From assembly GCF_035222485.1 (NCBI RefSeq), contig NC_085921.1, positions 4,526,001-4,590,000 on the forward strand: a stretch of 64,000 nucleotides of DNA. The letters run 5' to 3'. Positions 47,101-57,192 of the stretch are shown here, in pieces. This DNA is from Podospora pseudoanserina. Taxonomy: Eukaryota; Ascomycota; Sordariomycetes; Sordariales; Podosporaceae. Within the stretch, counting starts at the first letter, position 1. Each line of letters opens with the position of its first letter. Both the position numbers and the translations under genes were made by a program. The notes below the pieces were generated by a model that had not been told where the DNA came from, did no database searches, and saw only the letters and a list, made by a program, of their open reading frames with translations.

Positions 47101-49640
47101 AGCTCATATTGTACGAACTCGCGAGACCGCTGGCCTTCTGAAGCTTGGCTGACCACGGAGCGCTTGGTTGGGCTACCGAGCTGTCGGTCAATTTCCTCGT
47201 CAAGAGTCGCCATGGATTCACGGCCTTGGTAAAGCTTGTCCGAGTCCACCGTCAAAGCTGATCCTTCCAACATCGAGGCGTCGATGAGGGATGCGACATT
47301 GGACTCGATGCCGACAGGGTGCACAAAGGCTGGATTCAACGCAACAGCACGTACAGCCTGGCCCGAGGTTACGCGGTCGAGTTCGCTGCCGGCGGGGCTT
47401 GGTCCTTGGGTTTGGTCGACGTTGGAGCTCCTCACGCTTCGGTCGTCGTCGTCGTAGCCTGCAAAATTGCGATTCATTGCTCCTCCATCCTGGCGTGGAG
47501 ACTTGTTGGCTGTGGAAATTTCCGAGTCGATAGTGCGGTGAGTAGCTCTCGAATCCCGGTTTGGCCCTACGTCGCTACCAGCTTCCGTATATCCCGAGAC
47601 GCTGGGGATAGGGCTGAGGCCCCGACGTTCGGGTTGATAGGGGACGTATTTGAGGGGTGGAGGTACGTCTTGGGTGCTGTAATAATCGTATGGGTTGGGT
47701 GGATATTGTGGGGACGGCTCCTCGTCCTCGTCGTCGTACTCTTCATCTTGAAATTGCCGCGCATGGCGAGAAGGGACTTTCTTGCCATTGTCATCAAGAA
47801 CATACTGGTCAGGATCACCAGTGCGTTGACGGGGTAACGCCTTGAGGTCTCCGTGCGAGAGGTTAGCGTGTTGGGCTCCCAGGGCTTGTAGAGTGTTGAC
47901 AGGGGTCCTGGTGGGAGTCGGCGTCGACTCTGACGAAATCGGCCCTTGGGTCAAATCATGAACAGGGGTGAGCTCCTCGCTGGCCGAGTGGGGTCTGTCG
48001 GTATCGGCCGACAAAATGGATGCCCTTGTCACATCCGAGGCGTTGACATCACTCATCAGAGGCATCGGCGGGGCTGGAGGTGCAAGCAGGTCCGAGTCTT
48101 CATACTGGTCGAACGCTTGTTGTTCAGAACTGCGATTTCGTCTCTCGTCCCTTCGTCGTCTCCTTGACCGTTGCTTGTCTTCTGAAGGGGAACCAAACGC
48201 CTCGTGTGCAGCAACGGCGGCAGCGCCCAAAGCGGCCCCGGCAGCTGCAACTTTCAGGGGCTCAATGCTGCGAACTGGTGTGTTATCGAGGTCATGGGAG
48301 TCTTCTACTGATTCGTGGCTGAGAGCGCTGCTGTCGTCGAAGTCATTATTTCGTGCCTCTCGGTCTCGTCTCTCCTTGCTGGTCTTGAGGCTGTCGCGGG
48401 GTGTCAGCATCTTGTCGGTGCCATTGGACCGTCGTTTGTCGCTCGCATAATCATCCCTCGACGCTGATGTAGCGCTGGATGTCGTGGAATCGCGCCGGCT
48501 TCCTCGCCGGCTCTGTTCTCGCTTGAGGGCGTTGAGTTCTGGTAGAATGAGGCGGCGAATGGCATCCTCCACTGTCTCCAAAAGTTTCGGATTATTGATG
48601 GACGATGTCTTTGAGGCGCCAGATCTGATGGAGTGCTGGTCCACGGACCGATGACTGGGGGCAAGAGCCGATGAAACCATGCTGGAGTCGGCTACTGACA
48701 CCATGGACTCTGGGTGTCCTTTACTTGACCTCCTACTTGACCGATCCGCATACTTGTCATCCTTGCTGACACTGCTCGTCCGGCTCTTGCTAGACTTGTG
48801 CTTACTGCGGTCCCTCTCCTTGTCTCGAGACCTAGTAACAACCACCCTTTCGCGGCCCCCTTCTCGTGTCCGGGACTTTTCAGAGGCGGCTGTGGCGCTC
48901 GCGGCGGCACCCAAGCCGACGGCAGCAGCTGCTACATAATCCGGGCTCTTGGAGTCGGATGCTCTGAATGAGGTGGTCCCACCAGATCCATCGAGGAAGC
49001 TGTCGGTTGGTATGGCCGAAATGTCACTCATGTTGCCGCCTGTGTAACTGGCCTTGCTACCATCAGCAGCCGGTATGAGAGGGCTCGCCGGGCGGCGGCG
49101 GCGAGCGCCTCGTTCAATTTCGATGTCAATGGGGTTTCGACTAACGTTGCTCTCCTCTGTGGCTGAAGCATATGAGCTGGCGTCTTCAAGATCGTTGCTG
49201 ATGGCCGACAGCGTCTCGGCAGCAGAGCGGCGACCGCCGCTCGCTTTTCTCGATGATCTTGACTCGGTGATCCGAATGTGGTCTCCGTCGGAGCCCCTGC
49301 TGCTGCGACGTTTGCTGCTTGGTGTCAAGCGGACTCGAACACTGGGTTTGCGCGAGTCGGCCGACGTCGAGTTGCCGCTGGTGCTCTTCCCACCTTCGAA
49401 GTACTCGATCAGGAGAGATGTCTGCGATTTGCTTGCGCGATGCCCCGCTCGGATAGTTACGGGTGTACCATCATCTGGGATGGAATAAGAGGACTTTTCG
49501 TCTCCGGGGGCAGATACCTCGCTGCCAAGTTCGGTCCCCAGGTCAGTCCCGGTCGGCGCTGCAGTGTGGATGGTCGATTCGGTCTCTGTGGGCACTGGCA
49601 ATGGCGGCGGCCGACTAGACTTCTTTGTGTCTGCACCCAT
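44152..49640 (-). CDS. Very large, mostly disordered Ser/Arg-rich protein (unidentified)
   Basis: The main exon runs from the ATG at 49640 to 44252. A 56-bp intron (44251-44196, GTATGT donor, GCTGAC branch) and a last exon 44195-44152 add DTFGTMNSQDTDTP, for a total of 1,810 residues. If unspliced, the frame stops four codons later (44244), so the intron is likely but not proven. Most of the protein is Ser/Arg/Pro-rich with many possible phosphosites. Three Gly/Ala-rich hydrophobic segments stand out (VAAAAVGLGAAASATAA, VAAAGAALGAAAVAAHEAFG, VIAGAAALGAAAGMAMAQ). A short motif occurs twice (QYVLDDNGKKVP, QYELDEYGRKVP). A helical part, probably coiled-coil, lies near 44250 + 1500-1900 bp (RDAQRSARDTEILVTLV ... 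FEDLKKLLADTEDVI). The style resembles large scaffold or septal proteins of filamentous fungi. I do not recognise the family. Confidence 0.8.
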
Positions 49641-52568
49641 GATGGCGTGTAATGTGTGTTTTGAGCCCAAAGGGGTGTTGGTGTGGTATTAGGTGTCAAC
49701 AGTGACCCCTGTGTTGTTGCCCAATTATTACTCCCAGGTTGGAGAACCCCCTTACGTGTGGAGGAGGACGGGGGGCGGATGAAACACAGGAATAATCGCG
49801 GGAAAACGGCAACGATGTGTTGGCCAGCCAGAAAGCGTCGCCTATTAACAGTCGCAGTCCAGAATCATCAGAATGAGGGAATGTCTGCAGGAAATGTGGA
49901 ATATGTGAGCAATGAGGGATCGCGTAGGCAGGAGGAGGCACGCACCCAAGGCACGAAATGCAGCTAGGTTCGCCGATGATAGGGCTGGAGGGAGGGCAGT
50001 AGGGCAGAAAGAGACTCCTGACAGGCTGCACGAGGCAGTATCAGGATGTGGAAGTATCGCTGGCTGCTGGGACGTACGAGCAGAGAAGCAGAACAGGTGC
50101 ACAGAATCGATGAGGCCGAGTGGCGGGCGGCCTGTCGAAGGAGAAAAAGTGAGTGGCGGCGCAACGAGACGGACGGCTGTTGTTGATAGGAGCAAGGCGG
50201 ACAGGGATTCTCTCGGCAGCGGGGCAGTTTGCGTCGATAAACAGAACCTGGAAGTCAACTTCCTGTTCGTCGTTTTCGAAAATCAATTTTTTTTCTTCGT
50301 TTCGGCCGCAGTTGAATGTATGTACAGAGAGAGGGGTTGCTGCAGGCGATATGCAACCTCCTGCTGGTGTCGGCCGGAGAGGGCGGTGGGATGCGAGGCG
50401 ATGGGAAGAAGATGGAAGATGGCGGCGGGATAGGCGGTGGCCTCCTCGAAGCTAGCTTGTACAAAGTAGGTCCTCTAAGCTCGAATCCAATGCCGAGTTC
50501 GAGCGGTTTTGGGGGCGGATCCAGAGGACTGGTCGCAATGTGATGCGCACACCTGGCCTTCTTGGATTCTTCTCTGGCAGGAAGCGGACCTCGGACACAG
50601 GCTGGGTGACTGGCAGAGCCTATGGGAGACTTTGTTGTTGTCCAGGAGCGGCTGGGATTGCTCGAGGTGCTTGATGTGCTGGCGCTGCTTCAAGGGCCCA
50701 GCCAATTGCGCGTGGAGTCTGGGGTCGGTGGTGCAGCGAGGTGCAGACAAGCTTGCAACGGGACGGCGGAGCAGCGAGAGACAGACGAGACGAGGCTGCT
50801 GCTGCGGAGTCGAGGGGGGAGAAATCGAGCAAAAACCGCACACCAGCCACCAACGGTGTCGGTTCCACCGTACTTTCTTGAGCAGCAGCGTACAAGATCG
50901 TTGGTGAGATGGAGATGTCTGCGATATGGTAAACGGGAGAGAAGCTTGGAGGGGTTTTGTTGACATTGACTTTTGCTGCCAGGGACATCAGCAGGCCTGA
51001 CCACCAAGTGAGCAGGACCCGACTAGGTGCTAGGTGACAGCACGGGGGCTGGGGGATTTATCGGATGGGCTCCACAGTGACGGTTTACGGTAGCACGGAG
51101 GTACAGAACGGACAATTGCCCTGAGCGACCGGGACAAGTGCCCCAAAGCCCAGAGGCCTGGCTCCTTCCACACCTAAGGCGTGGTCTCGCTTATTCTATT
51201 AGTCAGCGTTAAGCCGTTTTAACCACCGTATAATTTACTATCGTCGCTTTTAACTACCGGCTACTTATATAAACTATTAACTACTATATAAACTATTAAT
51301 TATTACATAAACTATTAATTATTTACTTACTATATTACTTACTATGTTACTTATCTATTGGGTCTGGCGTATGGGTAAAGCGTGGGAAAAGGTGTAAAAG
51401 TGTAAACTTCACTTGCCCAGAGGACTATTATCTGTTCTGTACCTCCATGCCACCATACAGTTAGGCGATCTCGTCTCACGCCCAGCTTCAACATTGTCCC
51501 AAACCTGAAACAGGAACGCCGTCACCGCCTATGTCACCCATATCACCAATAGTTTTGATAAAATATGTTTGTCTCTTGCTCTCCCTGCTTCAAGTCTCTT
51601 CCGTTTGCCTGACCTCTGCCTCTCAAACTTCTTGTTGGATCGATCCAGCTGAGGCTACCCGGGCGTCCCGCCATTGCCGCCGTCCAATTGCGCCAATCTC
51701 GGCGCGGGAAATAGCTTGAGGTTTCACGGGACACGAGGATAGACCCGGTAGGGCTACTTTGTGTTAATTGGACTTGATTCATCCATCACGAAAACTCGGA
51801 AGGCGACCTCAGCTGCGGTATTTTGTCTACGAACTCGGTAGGGATATATGTGGTACTATGAAATGCTTTAAAGGTCCGGCCGCAATATTATGTACATCGT
51901 CTAAACACCAGGTTAAAGTTGGGAGTCGTTCAAAGAAAGGCCTTCGCAAGACTTTCGACTGTTCATCTTGAGCTCGACGGCCTTGTTCCATGAACCAAGT
52001 CTCAGTGTTGTCTCTTGGAGACTAGCTGGTTATTTTGAGAGTGACATTTGATATTCCTCTCATGGTTACTGACATCAATGTATCAAATGTTGCTGTTAAA
52101 AGGTCTCTGAATTGATAACCTTGGAGCTTGATATAGACATCAGTATCGATAAGCTCATGGTCCGTGCATCAGCCACACGTCAACCCCAGACCACAGGAGC
52201 AAGACCCAACCAATGATGCGCCCTGCAGGAACCCCTTCATCTGAATATCGCGTCGTGTGTGTTTGGAGCTTCACTGTAAATTTCCCAGGCCAGCACCAGA
52301 CGACAACGGCGACCAGCAATCCGACTTCGACCACCCGAAACCCCACAAAATTCCCAGAAACTTGGCTTCTAACCCCTCGGACTGGCGCTGGAGAGCTGTC
52401 TCGCCCGCCCCGTACTCCCAGACAGCAGCGACCTCAGTACAAACAAACCTCCCCTCTCCGATTTCGACGACCACCACGAGAAGCCCAATCCTACGATACT
52501 GAAATAGTCAAATAAAATACAGAACCATTTTCATGTTCTGAGAACCCCCACACACGAACCACAGCAAC
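49641..52568. other. Divergent intergenic region, 2.9 kb
   Basis: This is the upstream side of both the large gene (minus) and ARP1 (plus). It contains a small AT-rich block (51182-51360) with a 19-bp tandem repeat. Frames at 50475-51007 are open on both strands but conflict and lack domains; they are probably leader sequence of the large gene. Confidence 0.5.
51182..51360. repeat. AT-rich block with three 19-bp tandem units
   Basis: Base composition changes abruptly from mixed to A/T-dominated, rich in TA steps, for about 180 bp. Three 19-bp units follow head to tail at 51266-51284, 51285-51303 and 51304-51322 (TATATAAACTATTAATTAT type). They differ mainly by C/T changes. The look fits a short remnant changed by RIP, the fungal repeat-mutation process, or a decayed satellite. 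No coding remnant or terminal repeats can be read, so no family is assigned. Confidence 0.6.
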
Positions 52569-53893
52569 ATGACAGACTCATTGCACAACGTGTCGGTAGT
52601 GCTCGACAATGGATCCGGAACTATCAGGGCTGGCTTCGCAGGAGACGACGTACCCAAGTGCCACTTCCCATCATGGGTAGGCAGACCAAAACATCTCCGC
52701 GTTCTGGCCGGTGCGCTGGAGGGAGAGGTGTTTATCGGCCAGAAAGCGGCCACAGAGCTGCGGGGCTTGCTCAAAATCCGATACCCTCTGGAGCATGGTA
52801 TTGTCACGGACTGGGATGATATGGAGAAAATCTGGGCCTATGTGTATGACGAGGGGTTAAAGACACTGAGTGAGGAGGTAATGTTCCGGATCCTCAAGCG
52901 GAAAGGCGCAATGGCTGACAATCCCGCATGGACATATAGCACCCTGTCCTTCTTACCGAACCACCACTCAACCCAAGGTCAAACCGTGACACGGCTGCTC
53001 AAATTCTATTCGAGACGTTCAACGTGCCAGCTCTCTACACATCAATCCAGGCTGTACTGTCTTTGTACGCTAGTGGAAGGACGACAGGTGTGGTGCTTGA
53101 TGCTGGCGACGGTGTGTCCCATGCTGTACCAGTATACCAAGGGTTCACGGTGCCCAACAGTATCAGGAGAATCGATGTCGCCGGCCGCGACGTGACTGAA
53201 CATCTACAAACGCTTCTCCGCAAGAGCGGTTACGTCTTCCATACCAGCGCAGAAAAGGAGGTCGTCAGGCTCATCAAGGAGGCCACGAGCTACGTCGCGA
53301 GGGATCCCAAGAAGGAAGAGAAGGAGTGGGCAGCTTCCAAGCAGGACCAGAGCAAGTTTGCCGAATATGTCTTGCCAGATGGCAACAAGCTCAAGGTATG
53401 CATAACTTGTGTGTTCACGATGTTCAGGGAGTAGCAAATCTAACGCTAAAACAGATTGGAGCGGAACGTTTCCGTGCCCCAGAGATCTTGTTCGACCCTG
53501 AGATCATCGGTCTTGAATATCCGGGCATTCACCAAATAGTAGTTGATTCGATCAACAGGACGGATCTCGACCTGCGCAAGGACCTGTACATGAACATCGT
53601 CCTGTCGGGAGGTAGTACACTCACAAAGGGATTCGGTGACAGACTTCTCAGCGAAGTACAGCGGCTTGCTGTCAAGGATATGAGAATCAAGATTTTTGCG
53701 CCCCCGGAGCGGAAGTACTCTACCTGGATTGGTGGCAGTATTCTGGCTGGTCTGAGCACATTCAGAAAGGTACGTTGACTCCCTGATAGACAGGAAGTAG
53801 GGGATGGCAAAGACTAACACTCCAATCTAGATGTGGGTCAGCATTGACGACTGGCATGAGAACCCGGATATTATCCATACCAAGTTCGCCTAG
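52569..53893 (+). CDS. arp1: Actin-related protein ARP1 (centractin), dynactin filament subunit
   Basis: Four exons (52569-52877, 52940-53395, 53455-53769, 53831-53893) encode 380 residues, the usual centractin length. It begins [20 protein letters not shown] and has the actin ATP-site signatures [15 protein letters not shown] and [16 protein letters not shown], then [19 protein letters not shown], and ends [11 protein letters not shown]. The insert-free [13 protein letters not shown] and [20 protein letters not shown] fit ARP1, not actin. ARP1 forms the short filament of dynactin, which links dynein to cargo and is needed for nuclear movement in hyphae; the Neurospora gene is ro-4. All introns are 59-62 bp and in phase 0. 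The first intron begins GTAATG, an uncommon donor. Confidence 0.97.
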
Positions 53894-56757
53894 TTGTAGT
53901 CAGTGCGACCGTAGATCGAGCACGATTCATTTGATGTCGTCGACTGACAGCGCGGGCGACACTTTGCGGGTGAAGAAACGACACTTATCCGCATTCCCTA
54001 TTCGTGTCGAGATTCGATGATGTTATGAGTATGAAGTCTTGGAGGGGATCCCCGGCCCAGTACAGCGAAGGGAAGAGATGGAGCACAACAAGTAAAGAAG
54101 GTGTACAAATTTATCCAGGGACTCCAGCAAAGCTTTGTACACAAGACGATTAGAACTATTGTAATATCTGGGATACATACTTCGTTGGAAGAGGAGTCAG
54201 GAGGGGGAGTGGTTGGTGGCTGGTACTACAGCTTTTGTTGGTTGATAGGTTTTAGTGAACGTGCATGTATCTTTAAAGGAGAGGAGAGAGGGGAGAAGGA
54301 GTGCGGTAGTAGGGTGTAGAAGGGTGGATGAAGGGAGGGATGGAAGAGAAAATGAATGATACCCTTTTTGCTAACCATCTCTGAACATGCAATTCTTCTC
54401 TTGTCGTGATTTAAAGACTTGTACATGCTGCTTCTGTCTTGGTTTTTGGCCTCGATGCTTTTATACAGGTCGATCACCGCTAGGTTGATACCTGTCTAAA
54501 GATGCCTAGCTGCTATGAACTTGACCACGTCTCCCTCTGAGGCGTTTGCGATGACAAGACCGACGGGGCAATACCATCAGGATCCAACGTAATCAGTCCG
54601 GAGTGGAACTTCTGAGCTTTTTTCCAACCCGTACTGCCTACTTACTTGTTTCTAATTCTTGTCCTCTATGCTTTGGAGCGTTCGTAGAAGAAAGCAAAGA
54701 TTATCATCGCGACACTTTCTTCCACCGCCTCAAGTAACATTTGGTAAGCAGAGATATTTCGATTTGATTCATATGTAGAGGTACCAAATCCCCATACCTA
54801 CCCTATTATAACCGTCGGGTTGATAAGGTCTCACCTGGGTCGTCATACCACCCTTTTTTTGGGTCTATTATATACTTGGCAATCATGCTCTGGCCGCGCA
54901 GCCCTTTGTATGAAATTGATCTTGTTTGTTTTTCGTGTTTTTGAGGAGACAAGTCAGTATTGGGGAGATTGTTTTTGTCTCGGGGATATGTCGTGTGAGG
55001 AAGTGGCAACGACAAGAGCGTGGTTGTGTGGTGGAGCTTGAGGAAAGACTGGGAGTTTTCTTGTCAACTTTTGGCAACAGCCCTCTCTTCTTGGAATACT
55101 GGCAGATTTCAAAGTAGAAGGCTTTGTAGAAGTCTATAGATTCTCGGCCTGGCACTCTCCTGGTATCTGTATAAGTTTGTGTACGGCAGACTTGTGTTTT
55201 GAGTATCTCTTTGACGACAAGTCCTTGCTGGAAGGATCCGTCATATTAAGGCTATGTACAAGGATAGAAAGCTTCTAGAATGGCTCAACATGTATTTACA
55301 AGAGAACGTTTCGGATTGGGCTATCTCCAGTTAATTTCGACAAGGCATGGCTACTTGGTTTGGACTACATACATTTGATGTTCCAAGGCTACGGTCTGTG
55401 TACTTCCTCATTCGTATGCAGCACGAAAAACCACGGTGCCTTGGGAAATTCTGCGGTTGTGGTTACCCAAGAGCTGCCCTTGATTTTAAAACCAACAGGG
55501 AACAGAAACGGCACGGTATGTTTTCCCCTTCGTTACCCAACGTTCACTCCAGCTCTTCGAGTTCCAGATTCTCAGAACGAACTCGGTTGACACCATACCT
55601 AGGTCCCAAATTCCGCTCTCTCCGTTGAAGGCAAGCTTGAAAGTCCCTGCCAGGCACCTCAACCAAATTGCCCTAAGGGGATTCCGACAGTCCAGGTCAG
55701 GGTGAGCTGGAAGCAGCAAGCACGGAAGCGGGTGAAAAGATCTCCTTCTTTGTGTGTTGTGGTGGCGTGGTAAGAATCTTGCTGTACACGTGGGACTATT
55801 ACACACAAAGAAACTCGGCAACAGAGATCGCACGCGATTTTTAGAGTTTGTTTCGTAAAGGTCAAATTTGGAGAGGCAGGAGCGTTGAGGTGGGCAGGCA
55901 ACCATGCAGGCAGAGAGTGATCGCTCAACAGTGTCAAGAGAAGAGAATTGGGCGGACATATCACATCACTCATTCTAACATCATTGCAAAACATGGCAGT
56001 AAAAGATTGCTCAGTTACATTCCCATTTTACCGGGAGTGAACCAAATAAATAACAATAATCCTTCGCACACTATCCATCCTCCAAAATCGCACCAGGGGG
56101 TATATTGATTTGCACTCCATCCCGAAAACAAAACAACCGTCAAATCAAAAAACCACTATTCACCAGAAAGAAAACCGCTTCTTTTTCTCCATTATTCATA
56201 ACTCTTTCCCCGTCCAATTCTCCTCCGCTCCTTTTCTTCAACCGAAATCCAAATTTCCCGACCGTTGGTACCGGTAGTTGAACTGCCGGTGAGATGGTGT
56301 GAGGTGAGGTGTTTGTTTTGTTGGCGCCTCAGCTCGTGTGGAGTTTTGACTTTTTGAGTTGGAGACCGCTGGAGCCCCTTTTCCCAAGCCTTGCTCCACA
56401 CATCCCAGCACACCAACAAACCATCCGGTCTCTCGCCAAACCCACCAACAAAGGGGTACCGGTTCGTCTGATGACAGAATTCATCTTGTCGAGGTGAAAA
56501 AAGATTGCTGAGCTGAGAACTTTTCGGCAGTGGTTGCTTTGTTGTTGGTATCCTTCTGAGGCTCCTGCCCTCCGTGACAAAAAAAAATGAATAACTTTTT
56601 GATATCCCTTCCCGATTCATAAAACCCTCCGGAACGCCGTGCTGTGCTGTTTGCAAAAGTTGGTGTGGTATAAATATAGACAAATGAAACAGAAGCGCAG
56701 AGCAGATGAGTCGTCGAGTGTGTCGTCTCAACAACTCATGACAGAGTCAGAGTCGAC
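53894..56757. other. Convergent intergenic region, 2.9 kb
   Basis: This lies between the 3' ends of ARP1 (plus) and the PAR32-like gene (minus). It is long for two 3' UTRs, but no frame shows a domain. The longest (55486-55959, minus) is probably chance. No tRNA or repeat was found. Confidence 0.5.
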
Positions 56758-57192
56758 TTAGTGGCCGAGGCTGCTGATGCGGCCCCAGAAGCCAGACTTG
56801 GTGCTGCCGTTGGTGCTGTTGGAGTCTCTCCGGCTGAGCTCGGTCGAGTTCTTCTTGGTGGAGGAGGAGCTGGAGCTGAAGATGTTGCCGGCGCCACCGC
56901 GGCCTACGTGGCTGATGGTGGCAGCCTTCTCGCGGACCTCGGCGCGGGTGAACTCCTCGTCGAAGGAGAGGACAGGGCGCTCGGCTTTGGCGTGAGCGTT
57001 GCCGGCACCGCCCCGGCCGGAGTAGAAACGGCCGGTGCTGGAGGGGGTGGTAGCAGCGGGGGTAGGGACACCGGAGGGAGCGGTGGTCTGAGGAGCACGG
57101 AAGAAGTTGCCAGCACCGCCACGGCCAGAGTGGGTGTAGCTGTTCTTAGCAACGGTGGGGTGAGGCTCGGTGATGGTGTAGAGAGAAGGCAT
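56758..57192 (-). CDS. PAR32-like protein with GRGGAGN repeats (DUF3602)
   Basis: A single exon encodes 144 residues from the ATG at 57192. Three copies of the family motif are visible: HSGRGGAGNFF (near 21), YSGRGGAGNAH (near 58) and HVGRGGAGNIF (near 95). Ser/Thr-rich linkers lie between them, and a Ser-run plus RRDSNS follows. Yeast Par32 has the same repeats, is phosphorylated when TORC1 is inhibited, and blocks ammonium transporters Mep1 and Mep3. The fungal family is often annotated DUF3602. A role in nitrogen or TORC1 signalling is therefore likely but is carried over from yeast. Small size and lack of fixed structure are normal for the family. Confidence 0.87.
   Translation of the reverse strand: MPSLYTITEPHPTVAKNSYTHSGRGGAGNFFRAPQTTAPSGVPTPAATTPSSTGRFYSGRGGAGNAHAKAERPVLSFDEEFTRAEVREKAATISHVGRGGAGNIFSSSSSSTKKNSTELSRRDSNSTNGSTKSGFWGRISSLGH

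Noticed and set aside
50475-51007. Open frames of 100-160 codons on both strands upstream of the large gene
   Set aside because: They overlap in conflict, lack domains and probably lie in a leader or promoter.
51182-51360. Possible transposon copy
   Set aside because: Too short, with no terminal repeats or coding remnant; kept only as an AT-rich repeat block.
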